Positions 1 through 8,066 of a stretch of DNA of 39,307 nucleotides are shown here, in pieces (position 1 is the stretch's first letter; each line of letters starts with the position of its first letter). The DNA comes from Rhodopirellula sp. GTDB taxonomy: Bacteria; Planctomycetota; Planctomycetia; Pirellulales; Pirellulaceae. Under the pieces are notes generated by a model. That model made no database searches and had not been told where the DNA came from. It saw nothing but the letters and a program-made list of their open reading frames with translations. The stretch is from assembly GCA_002690925.1 (NCBI GenBank), contig NZGD01000226.1:1-39307 (forward strand), written 5' to 3'. The position numbers and the translations under genes were made by a program.

Positions 1-300
1 AGGGGGTGGTTGCAGCTTGGAGTCGACGTTTTGTTGTGGCGGCGTTGTTTTGAACTGGTGTATTAACCTTCATTTCAGCTATTTGATGGAAGATGCTAAA
101 AGATAGATCTGCCTTGGGGTACATGCGTGGCGGATGGCCGTTACAACTGTGAGTCGATTTTCGCAGGAACATGAAACTTATCCAGCTTCCAAGTTGAAAG
201 TTTGTGTGGGTTGGGTGAAAATATCTTGTTGGTGGTCGGTAAACACCGATTCCACTGAAAGCACCAATTTGGGTGAATTCCTCCTCAAAGGCAGTTAGCG
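1..300. other. Upstream non-coding flank
   Basis: No gene is seen here. The stretch leads into the vWA gene and probably carries its promoter, but no convincing -35/-10 pair stands out. A small hairpin (TCGGT, loop AAAC, ACCGA) lies at 236-249. A weak purine tract AAAGG at about 286-290 sits roughly 10 nt before the ATG at 301 and may serve as ribosome binding site. Confidence 0.5.
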
Positions 301-2379
301 ATGTCAAGCATGACCCCTCCTTCTTCAGGCCCAGAGTCGAATCAACCATCGGACAGGACACCGCAAAACGGTGCCGAAAGCGTTGATGCTTGGGATGAGG
401 CAGAGCTGGAGGATGAGTCGTTGCTCGAGAATGAGGAGGCGACGGCTCTCATCGGCAGCATGTTGGTCCATCTGATCATCATTCTCACCTTGGCTCTCGT
501 ACCACTTCGTGCCGAGGTGGACGATGAAGCGGTGGTTCTCGTTTCGCCGCCAGAGTACGAACGTGAGAAAATCGAGACAATCGAGGAGATCACCTACAGT
601 GAGGTTGAACAGACTGAGGTGGGAGCGAACAGCGACGCCGAGATGGAGATGGCAGAAGCTTCGGCAGCAGTCTTTTCGGAGGAAGCTGAAATTCCTAATC
701 CAGTTGAACTTGATCCGGCTGAGTTGGGCCAGATCGAGGTGAACAATATGTTCGAGCAGGCCGTCGCTCCCTTGGACAAACTGGAAGATTTGAAGGGAAA
801 AGTTGGCCAAGGCACGCAGGGTGCAAAGGGTGCCGTCGACCGCCTGACGTTCGAAATTCTGCAATCGCTGGAAGAGCGTCCCACGCTTGTGGTTTGGCTG
901 TTCGACCAAAGTGGTTCGTTGCATCGTCAACGTCAGGAGATTCGGGATCGTTTCGAGAGAATTTACACCGAACTTGGAATTGCCAAGGCCAGTGAAATCG
1001 AGGCATTTTCGAAAGACAAAAGTGAACAGCCTTTACTGACATCTGTGATCGGATTCGGCAGCAACGTCACACTTTACACGGAAGAGCCCACCGAGGATCT
1101 GGAAGAAATCAAAGCCATTGTTGACAACATTCAAGTCGACTCGACCGGTGAAGAGAAGGTGTTCAGCGCTATCTCATCGGCCGCTGACAAATACAAGGGG
1201 TTTCGGCGGATGCGTTCTGGCCGGGAGCCTCAACGCAATGTGTTGTTCGTCGTGGTAACGGATGAAAAAGGTGATGATGGAAACATGCTGGAGCAATCGA
1301 TCAGCTCCTGCCGAAAACTTGCGATCCCAGTGTATGTCATCGGGGTTCCTGCTCCTTTTGGACGGGCACATAGCCTTGTGAAGTATGTTGATCCCGATCC
1401 AAAGTATGACCAATCACCACAATGGGCTCAGGTTGATCAAGGTCCTGAGACTTTTTTACCTGAACGCGTGCAGGTCGGATTCACGGCAAATTTCGAGGCT
1501 GAGCCTGTGATCGACAGTGGATTTGGACCCTATGCTCTTACACGACTTTGTTATGAGACCGGTGGTATTTACTTCACTGTCCATCCCAATCGCAATGTCA
1601 ACCGTAAGGTCAACCGTGGTGAAATCGATCCCTATGCGTCAGACCTCAAATACTTTTTCGATCCTGTCGCCATGTCACGTTATCGCCCGGACTATTTGTC
1701 CCAGCAGGACTACGTGAACATGGTAAAAGCCAGCCCGCTACGTCAAGCGTTGGTCAGTGCAGCACAAATGAAGCCTGCAAGTGGCTTGGCGAGACCCAAA
1801 ACACGATTTGTGAAGATGAGTGACCCACAATTGGTGGGCGATCTTACTGCTGCTCAGCAGGATGCCGCAAAACTCGAACCCACGCTCGTGCGAATGGCAC
1901 AGACGCTCAATCCGGGTATGAAAGTTCGTCATGAAGAGCAAAGCCTGCGATGGAAGGCCGGGTTTGATCTCGCCATGGGACGCGTTCTGGCTCAGAAGGT
2001 GCGAACTGAAACCTACAACGCGATGCTCGCAAAAGCTAAGCGAGGCATGTCGTTTGAGGACGGAAAAAACAACACATGGGAGCTCGCACCAAGCGAGGAA
2101 ATCTCGGTTGGAAGTAAGTGGAAGAACGAGGCGGAAACGGCTACCGAACTTCTGAAGGCGGTCGCCAGCGAGCACAAAGGCACCCCATGGGCATTGCTCG
2201 CGCAACAGGAACTTTCCGTTCCGATCGGCTGGAAGTGGGAAGAATCTTTCACGGATCTTGCACCTCCAGCTCCTCGAGGAGCCGGGAACAACAATAACAA
2301 CAACGTCCCTCGGCCTGCACAGGACGACAAGGCACGCATGCTGAAAAAGGTTGCAAAGCGACCCGTGCCAAAATTGTAA
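301..2379 (+). CDS. Membrane-anchored von Willebrand factor A domain protein
   Basis: The 692-residue protein has an acidic N-terminus, one hydrophobic membrane segment at about residues 49-69, then a charged acidic linker and a vWA-like domain from about residue 190. The domain carries a complete MIDAS metal-binding motif, DQSGS at 202-206, after the beta strand TLVVWLF. A later VVVTDEKGDDG supplies the expected conserved Asp. A region of about 300 residues of unknown fold follows, then a tail with a six-Asn run. By family knowledge vWA domains bind a partner through a divalent metal; no partner is identifiable here. The topology suggests a bitopic protein with the vWA domain outside the cytoplasm. 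The ATG at 301 is chosen; ATG at 310 is an alternative. It is a single gene, convergent with the ABC operon. The general call is firm, the role unknown. Confidence 0.85.
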   Translation: MSSMTPPSSGPESNQPSDRTPQNGAESVDAWDEAELEDESLLENEEATALIGSMLVHLIIILTLALVPLRAEVDDEAVVLVSPPEYEREKIETIEEITYSEVEQTEVGANSDAEMEMAEASAAVFSEEAEIPNPVELDPAELGQIEVNNMFEQAVAPLDKLEDLKGKVGQGTQGAKGAVDRLTFEILQSLEERPTLVVWLFDQSGSLHRQRQEIRDRFERIYTELGIAKASEIEAFSKDKSEQPLLTSVIGFGSNVTLYTEEPTEDLEEIKAIVDNIQVDSTGEEKVFSAISSAADKYKGFRRMRSGREPQRNVLFVVVTDEKGDDGNMLEQSISSCRKLAIPVYVIGVPAPFGRAHSLVKYVDPDPKYDQSPQWAQVDQGPETFLPERVQVGFTANFEAEPVIDSGFGPYALTRLCYETGGIYFTVHPNRNVNRKVNRGEIDPYASDLKYFFDPVAMSRYRPDYLSQQDYVNMVKASPLRQALVSAAQMKPASGLARPKTRFVKMSDPQLVGDLTAAQQDAAKLEPTLVRMAQTLNPGMKVRHEEQSLRWKAGFDLAMGRVLAQKVRTETYNAMLAKAKRGMSFEDGKNNTWELAPSEEISVGSKWKNEAETATELLKAVASEHKGTPWALLAQQELSVPIGWKWEESFTDLAPPAPRGAGNNNNNNVPRPAQDDKARMLKKVAKRPVPKL

Positions 2380-2785
2380 TCCGAAGGTTTTGCCGGCAAC
2401 AGAAATCTTTGCACGGCTGGAAGGTTCTCGTGATGGATGCGAAATGTTTGGGGGTGGACTGTGAAATGCTCCGCCCAATGACCTGTAGGAAGACCTGTAG
2501 GATACCGAGCTCGGCGGGCGAAACAAGTTTGCTGTGAGACGTGCGTGACGTGCGTTTTGGAAGGCTTCTTCATACAAGCACTGGTCGAGTCGCGCAGCAG
2601 TTTCATGTTTGTCGCTTCATAGCCATGGTTTAAATTTGGTGTCTGTCTATGAGTTGCTTAGCGGCAATGCGCCGTGTGCGACCATGTCTCTGAGTTGACC
2701 GTCAATTCCTGCTCAGATGCTATTCCGCGGTCTGTCGGCAATGGGTAGTTTGCAGGCGGATCCTGATTGGCTGTGCGAATGCGAG
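2380..2785. other. Convergent intergenic region with short tandem duplications
   Basis: These 406 bases separate the stop codons of two convergent genes. I see no gene. Two short tandem duplications occur: GACCTGTAGGA with a 12-bp period at 2480-2502, and GACGTGCGT twice at 2538-2555. No clear hairpin plus T-tract terminator was found. Confidence 0.5.
2480..2555. repeat. Two short tandem duplications
   Basis: GACCTGTAGGA is repeated with one extra A between copies at 2480-2502, and GACGTGCGT is directly duplicated at 2538-2555. Both are seen directly in the sequence and look like slippage products. No function is implied. Confidence 0.7.
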
Positions 2786-3556
2786 TCAGCCCTCCTGTTG
2801 TGTGGGTAATTCAGTCCACGTCAGTCTCAGGATAGCAACCGATAGTAATGCGACGGAGGTTGCCAGCAGGACCACCACGTGAACCCATGCAGCTTCCTGC
2901 CCACCAATGGTCTCTGTGACCGTTCTTGCCGTGGTCCAGTCCATCCAGTCAGCGAGTAGTCCGCGTAGTCGGTAGTTGATGGTCAATCGATTGGCCATCG
3001 CTGGTACGAAGGCGAGGCCGTACTCAACAAGCAGTGTGTAGAAAACAGCTGTCACCATCGTGCGACGAAAAAAGATGGTTCCAATTAAGATGTAGAGAGC
3101 AGCATGTGCAAGGCACGATAGAAGCGAGAGAACACAGATGACAAACCAAAGTTGAAGCCCGCCGGCACTTCCCATGATGATCGCGCAGGCCGTGGTTGCG
3201 ACGCAAGCCGCTGAGCAAGACCAGAGCACTGCGGTGAGGTATTTGCCGATGAGCACCAAGTTTCGTCCTGATCTTCGCATCGCCAGATAGATCCACGTTT
3301 GACCTTCGACTTCGGTGCTGACTGCGGGTGTGGCCCAGAGTAGTAATCCGAGCAGGCAAACCACCTCGGGGACCAGGAAGTACAGTGCCATCCCCCAAGC
3401 TTCCGCGTTTTCTGCAGTTCGATTGCTAAGCAAACGCAGTGCGGCCACCAGAGCGATTGGAAACAGAACAAGAATGCTCCAGATCGCAAGGCGTCCCGGT
3501 GATAGTGAGCGACGAAGCTCAAAGCGGACAACATCGAGTACAAGCAGTGGCTTCAC
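2786..3556 (-). CDS. ABC transporter permease, second of the operon
   Basis: The product of about 256 residues has a short cytoplasmic N-terminus (VLDVVRFELRRSLSPGR) followed by about six hydrophobic segments, the ABC-2 type permease pattern. It is the last gene of a four-gene operon. Its start codon is GTG at 3556-3554, overlapping the upstream ATPase stop by 4 bp (GTGA), which indicates translational coupling. With the ATPase at 3553-4488 it should form one membrane/ATPase unit. The substrate cannot be read from the sequence. ABC-2 permeases move drugs, polysaccharides or lipids, or serve as parts of envelope machines. Membrane topology is clear; substrate is unknown. Confidence 0.8.
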   Translation of the reverse strand: MKPLLVLDVVRFELRRSLSPGRLAIWSILVLFPIALVAALRLLSNRTAENAEAWGMALYFLVPEVVCLLGLLLWATPAVSTEVEGQTWIYLAMRRSGRNLVLIGKYLTAVLWSCSAACVATTACAIIMGSAGGLQLWFVICVLSLLSCLAHAALYILIGTIFFRRTMVTAVFYTLLVEYGLAFVPAMANRLTINYRLRGLLADWMDWTTARTVTETIGGQEAAWVHVVVLLATSVALLSVAILRLTWTELPTQQEG

Positions 3557-4488
3557 TTTGATTCTCCACGGTGGTGACGCAGCAAGGATTCGAAGACCGC
3601 AGTGAGGTTGCTATTGGCAGTTTGGAACTGATTGATTTGTAGTTGGTCTTTAGTGATCCAGTCTGCGATGGAGTGGTACAGGTTTGAGGGATCGCGGAGC
3701 CCAATTCTGAGCTCGGTTCGTTCGGCAAGCAGTTGGATCGAATCGACCCAAGCTTGATCTGCCAGGTGAGGAATCAACTTGGGGACATCAGGGCCGAAGA
3801 GTACGACCTCCTGAGGCGTATCGGCGATGATTTGCTCGACTTCGCTTGCCGTGCCCGAGGCAAGTAATCGGCCACCGTGTATCAGCAGAAATGATGAGGT
3901 GATTTCTTCGATTTCATGAAGCACATGACTTGCGAACAGCAGGCTGGTACCCTGCTCCGAAAGCTTGATAAGGAGTTGGGTCATTTGGTGGCGACCGACG
4001 GGATCAAGTCCATTGTAGGGTTCATCGAGTATCAGTAGTTCCGGTCGGTGTGCCAGCGCTTGAGCAATCTTGGTTCGTTGTCTCATTCCCAATGAGTATT
4101 CGCCCATCGGCCGGTGCATATTTTCGGTCATCTGGACATGGTCAAGACTTTCAGTGGCCCATTGCTTGCTGTCCGCGTGGGAAAGGCCATGAAGGCGGAC
4201 TTGATAAGTGACCCATTCGTACGCAGACACGTTTGGGTAAAGAACGTCGGTTGCCGGGCACAGGCCGATTCGTCGCAGCAGTTTGCGGTTGCGCCATGGG
4301 TCCTCATTAAAGACAGAAACTGTGCCAAGCGTGGGCCTTAGTTGTCCAGTCAAAAGATTGATCAACGTTGTTTTCCCAGAGCCGTTGGGACCCACAATGC
4401 CATACGCTCCTGGCCCCAGTGCAACTGTAAGATCATTTGCTCCAATGACAGTGCCGTACAGTTTGGAAACCTTTTCAAGTTGAATCAT
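3553..4488 (-). CDS. ABC transporter ATP-binding protein, second of the operon
   Basis: The 311-residue nucleotide-binding subunit starts MIQLEKVSKLYG. It has Walker A GPNGSGKTT near residue 36, the signature variant YSLGMRQR, Walker B LLILDEP followed by YNGLDPVGR, and a switch histidine in FASHVLHE. A C-terminal extension of about 80 residues follows, as in exporters of the ABC-2 class. The ATG at 4488 is preferred over longer in-frame starts because it overlaps the upstream permease stop by one base (ATGA arrangement) and begins exactly at the conserved first beta strand. The downstream permease overlaps this stop by 4 bp. It energises the adjacent permease, possibly in a heteromeric complex with the first ATPase. 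Confidence 0.9.
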   Translation of the reverse strand: MIQLEKVSKLYGTVIGANDLTVALGPGAYGIVGPNGSGKTTLINLLTGQLRPTLGTVSVFNEDPWRNRKLLRRIGLCPATDVLYPNVSAYEWVTYQVRLHGLSHADSKQWATESLDHVQMTENMHRPMGEYSLGMRQRTKIAQALAHRPELLILDEPYNGLDPVGRHQMTQLLIKLSEQGTSLLFASHVLHEIEEITSSFLLIHGGRLLASGTASEVEQIIADTPQEVVLFGPDVPKLIPHLADQAWVDSIQLLAERTELRIGLRDPSNLYHSIADWITKDQLQINQFQTANSNLTAVFESLLRHHRGESK

Positions 4489-5456
4489 CAAACACTCAGC
4501 CTTGCGATAAGACGACTTCGAACGAAAAGGGTGCCAATCACTGTGATGGCGAGCAGGGTCAATATCGCTGGCCAAACCGATGTTTCGCCAGTATCGAGGC
4601 CGAAGATCCACGTTTCCACTTTGCCGAGTGTGTGGTAGGGGGAAACCAAAAGCCAGCGTTCTGTATCTACATCCATATTGAAGCGATTCCTGCGACCTCG
4701 TCCCATGCGCGGTGCGTTGGTAAGGATTTGATAAGCCACCGAACCCATGATCCAAGTGGCAAACCATGCAAAGGATGCATAGCGATTTTCCACAGTGCAT
4801 GCCGAGTAGCTAATTGCTAACGCGGTGGTGGGAACAATCAACGCGACGGAGGCAAGCAGAATCCGAAGCGGGATATCCCATGTCATGCTCACCACCGAGA
4901 TTTCTGGGGAAAGTAAGACCCCCAATAGGTAAAGCGTCAGTCCCGGCAGCGTCGTGATCATGCCGAGAAAGAACCAGATCACCGCTGACTTCCCAATGAT
5001 GTACTCATTGGGTGAGAGTGGACGAGAGAAATACTGCAGGTAGGCCTTGCTGCGAAGGTCATAGGAAATCAGCAGGGGCGCGATAAGGCCTATCAAGAGG
5101 ACCATCGAATACACCTGCGGCACTCGGAAAAATCCCAAAATCAACGCAGACCAAACTTCATGCCGGATGCTAACAGGATCTTGTAGCATCTGAGCAGCAA
5201 GGTCTGGGCGTTCCATAGGACCTTGCAAGGTCTGGATGATAACGTTGCGGTACGTCGCATCAGTAACTCCCTGCTCAAAGCAGAAAATACCGATGGCTGG
5301 GATGGCAATGGGCAGCCATGCAACCATCAAGAGCAGTTTGAGCATTCGTCGCCGCCAAATCAGCGTGATTCCGCTTCGGGCGACAAACAGAGGGCGGATC
5401 AGACGGTGATTGCGTTGGCCGTCCCACTTTCGATATCCGAGATCATGCAGTGGCAT
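4488..5456 (-). CDS. ABC transporter permease, first of the operon
   Basis: The product has 322 residues counted from the ATG at 5456 and starts MPLHDLGYRKWDGQR, a polar N-terminus typical of this ABC-2 permease group, followed by about six hydrophobic segments. An open frame extends 34 codons further upstream, but that part overlaps the preceding ATPase in another frame and has no conserved character, so it is rejected as the start. The gene lies one base after the stop of the first ATPase and overlaps the next ATPase start. The residues between the first two membrane segments form a sizeable loop. It is inferred to pair with the ATPase at 5458-6429. Substrate unknown. Confidence 0.85.
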   Translation of the reverse strand: MPLHDLGYRKWDGQRNHRLIRPLFVARSGITLIWRRRMLKLLLMVAWLPIAIPAIGIFCFEQGVTDATYRNVIIQTLQGPMERPDLAAQMLQDPVSIRHEVWSALILGFFRVPQVYSMVLLIGLIAPLLISYDLRSKAYLQYFSRPLSPNEYIIGKSAVIWFFLGMITTLPGLTLYLLGVLLSPEISVVSMTWDIPLRILLASVALIVPTTALAISYSACTVENRYASFAWFATWIMGSVAYQILTNAPRMGRGRRNRFNMDVDTERWLLVSPYHTLGKVETWIFGLDTGETSVWPAILTLLAITVIGTLFVRSRLIARLSV

Positions 5457-5457
5457 A

Positions 5458-6429
5458 TTAGGGACGCTCCGACGCGGATACAGCTTGAAAGAAAATCTCT
5501 TCCAGAGAGTTTTGTGCCGGGGCGAGTCGGCGAATGGACGTTTCGGTGGTTGCTGCAATGTCCCACACGTCAGAAATTTGATTGACGCCTATGCCAGTGA
5601 TCTGAAGCGTACCATCCGCCTTGGTAGCTACGGCGTAACCCGCGTTGCTGAGAGCACTCAGGAACGCATCTTTTTGCCCATAGATCATCACGTTCAGTGT
5701 TGGTTGCGCCGGTTTGCTGAGGTTTTCCATCGAGTCATAAACTCGTACCTTGCCGCGAGCGAGAATGACGACTTGATCACACACTGCCTTGACGTCTGGC
5801 AGGATATGCGTGGATAGCAGAATGGATTTTCCGTGTTCCCTCGCCAACGTGCGAATGCGACGAAGCATGGCATCACGTTGGTCAGGATCAAGACCGGTGG
5901 TTGGTTCATCAAGGATCAGGAAAGGGGGATCATGCACGAGAGCCTGTGCAAATTTCAATTTCTGACGCATGCCGGTCGAATATGCTTCGACACTGCGATA
6001 CTTTTCTTCGCCGATGTCACAGAAGTCCGTGATCTCGTGAGCTCTTCGCAGACCTTCTGTCTTGGGAAGACCCGACAAATTTGCCATGAATGCTACGGCT
6101 TCAATCCCCGTCAGGCCCGCGATGTAACAATCGTCCTCCGGCAGGTAGCCCACATGATCACGGATCTCACGAACTTCGCGGGGCCACTGCAAACCCAGCA
6201 CGCTACCTGCGCCCTGATGATTGCGGACCAACCCCAGTAACGATTTGATAAGAGTACTTTTCCCAGAACCATTTGGGCCAAGCAAACCTGTGATCCCAGG
6301 TTGAATCTCCAGTGAAACATCGTCCAGAGCCCGGAAGCCGCTGTAGAGCTTTGTAACTCCGGTAAGTGAGATTATCGGGCTCAGGAGAGACTCCGCGTGA
6401 GTGGGGTTAAGAAAAGTATCGGGCTTCAT
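5458..6429 (-). CDS. ABC transporter ATP-binding protein, first of the operon
   Basis: The 323-residue ATPase opens the operon. It shows Walker A GPNGSGKST near residue 51, Q-loop region YLPEDD, the signature variant YSTGMRQK, Walker B FLILDEPTTGLDP, switch His in LLSTHILPD and a C-terminal regulatory-type extension. It is similar in layout to the second ATPase of the operon but is not a recent duplicate: the two differ through most of their length. The promoter is expected in the 6430-6638 region shared divergently with the sulfatase. The operon order ATPase-permease-ATPase-permease suggests one heteromeric exporter or two stacked ones. Substrate unknown. Confidence 0.9.
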   Translation of the reverse strand: MKPDTFLNPTHAESLLSPIISLTGVTKLYSGFRALDDVSLEIQPGITGLLGPNGSGKSTLIKSLLGLVRNHQGAGSVLGLQWPREVREIRDHVGYLPEDDCYIAGLTGIEAVAFMANLSGLPKTEGLRRAHEITDFCDIGEEKYRSVEAYSTGMRQKLKFAQALVHDPPFLILDEPTTGLDPDQRDAMLRRIRTLAREHGKSILLSTHILPDVKAVCDQVVILARGKVRVYDSMENLSKPAQPTLNVMIYGQKDAFLSALSNAGYAVATKADGTLQITGIGVNQISDVWDIAATTETSIRRLAPAQNSLEEIFFQAVSASERP

Positions 6430-6638
6430 TGGATCTGCTGCTGACGTACGCCGGCCTCAGCCTAAACGCAGTATCAGTTTCGGTCCAGTCCGCTGCTTCT
6501 CACTGTTGTTGATCTTCCGAGTAAGGCACTGCAGAGCAGGCGTTAGAATCGTCGTCAGTCACGACGAAATGAAACTTGGCAGAGTATACTTGGACCCGGC
6601 TCATTCCATCACCGATCATCAATCAACTGGCTGCTTGT

Positions 6639-8066
6639 ATGTTCATTTCTGCTCGCTGTTTATTCGCATTCTTGTTTCTGTTTGGCTATGCGTGGGCGGC
6701 AGAGGACCGTCCCAATATCGTCGTTGTGCTTTGCGATGACCTTGGTTATGGCGATCTGGAGTGTTACGGACACCCTGTCATCCAGACTCCGCATCTAAAT
6801 GAGTTGGCGGAAACGGGGGTGCTCTTCACCGACTTTTATTCAGCTGCTCCTGTCTGCTCGCCTTCGCGTGTTGGGTTGCTTACGGGACGTAGTCCTAATC
6901 GTGCAGGTGTCTATGACTGGATTCCTGAAGCGAAGAACGTGACTCAGAATCGACGTGAATTGGTGCACATGAGGGCTTCCGAAATTACGATTGCAAAGCT
7001 GCTCAAGGATGCTGGCTATCAGACTTGCATGGCTGGTAAATGGCACTGCAACAGTGAATTCAATAATGACCGGCAACCACAACCCGGCGACTTTGGGTTC
7101 GACCATTGGCTGGCAACACAGAACAATGCCTCTCCGTCTCACCGCCATCCCCGTAATTATGTTCGAAATGGAGATGCATTGGGTTTGATTGAGGATTTCA
7201 GTTGTCAAATCGTTGTCGATGAGGCGATCACTTGGCTCGAGACCTGCGATCCTGACCGTCCCTTCTTTATCTATGCCGCGTTTCATGAACCTCATGAGCC
7301 AATCGAGTCACCTCCTGCTCTCGTGGAAACGTATCTTGGGTTAGCCAAGGATCGTAATGAGGCACAATACTTTGCGAACGTTGCCAATGTTGACGCGGCC
7401 GTTGGTGAGTTGCTTGCAGGACTTGAAAAGCTGAATCGACGTGATAACACGCTGATTGTATTCACTTCGGACAATGGTCCAGAAACATTGAACCGCTATC
7501 GCGGTGCAGCACGTTCCTATGGTCGTCCCGGGCCGCTTCGGGGTATGAAGTTGCACACCACGGATGCGGGTTTCCGCGTGGCGGGCATCATGAACTGGAG
7601 GGGCCACCTTGAGGCGACGGGCAAGCCTGTTTCAACGCCTGTATCTGCACTCGATTTGCTGCCCACTTTTTGTGCCTTAGCAAATGCCGAAGTCCCGGCG
7701 AATCTTATCCTTGACGGCACAAGCTTTTTGCCGGTACTAAAAGGCAATCAGCTTGATCGTGAGAAACCACTTGTTTGGGCATACTTCAGTGCTCTCAACG
7801 ATGCCAAGGTCGCCATGCGTGATGGACGGTGGAAGGTCTTGGCAAAATTAAATGGTGGGAAACTTGCCAAGATGCAGAATGTTACGGTTGCTAACGCGAG
7901 TCTGGTTCGGAATGCCGAACTTACTGACATCGAAGTTTACGATCTTAGCACAGACATGGGCGAGTCAAAAAATGTTGCAGATGAAGATCCGGCAAGAACG
8001 GCAAGACTTAAGGCAACGCTGCAGCAACAATATCAGGAACTTGTTCAGAATTCTCACGCTTGGTGA
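6639..8066 (+). CDS. Secreted sulfatase
   Basis: This is a type I formylglycine sulfatase, hydrolysing sulfate esters, in planctomycetes typically of algal polysaccharides. The 475-residue protein has a signal peptide (MFISARCLFAFLFLF, cleavage near AWA-AEDRP), the metal site CDDLGYGD, the maturation motif CSPSR at 73-77 where Cys73 becomes formylglycine, then LLTGRSPNRAG, AGKWHCN and SDNGPET. The ATG at 6639 is chosen over an in-frame TTG at 6576 because it places the signal peptide at the N-terminus. Length is normal for the family. Its last 13 bases overlap the 3' end of mutS on the other strand. No sulfatase-maturating enzyme lies in the window. Substrate is not predictable. Confidence 0.93.
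   Translation: MFISARCLFAFLFLFGYAWAAEDRPNIVVVLCDDLGYGDLECYGHPVIQTPHLNELAETGVLFTDFYSAAPVCSPSRVGLLTGRSPNRAGVYDWIPEAKNVTQNRRELVHMRASEITIAKLLKDAGYQTCMAGKWHCNSEFNNDRQPQPGDFGFDHWLATQNNASPSHRHPRNYVRNGDALGLIEDFSCQIVVDEAITWLETCDPDRPFFIYAAFHEPHEPIESPPALVETYLGLAKDRNEAQYFANVANVDAAVGELLAGLEKLNRRDNTLIVFTSDNGPETLNRYRGAARSYGRPGPLRGMKLHTTDAGFRVAGIMNWRGHLEATGKPVSTPVSALDLLPTFCALANAEVPANLILDGTSFLPVLKGNQLDREKPLVWAYFSALNDAKVAMRDGRWKVLAKLNGGKLAKMQNVTVANASLVRNAELTDIEVYDLSTDMGESKNVADEDPARTARLKATLQQQYQELVQNSHAW

Noticed and set aside
1738..2606. Long open frames on the minus strand opposite the vWA gene
   Set aside because: They lack any family character and run antisense through a well-supported gene with a MIDAS motif; they are shadows of its codon bias.
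4489..4800. Longer N-terminus for the second ABC ATPase
   Set aside because: The extra 104 residues overlap the upstream permease in another frame and do not resemble any ABC N-terminal domain.
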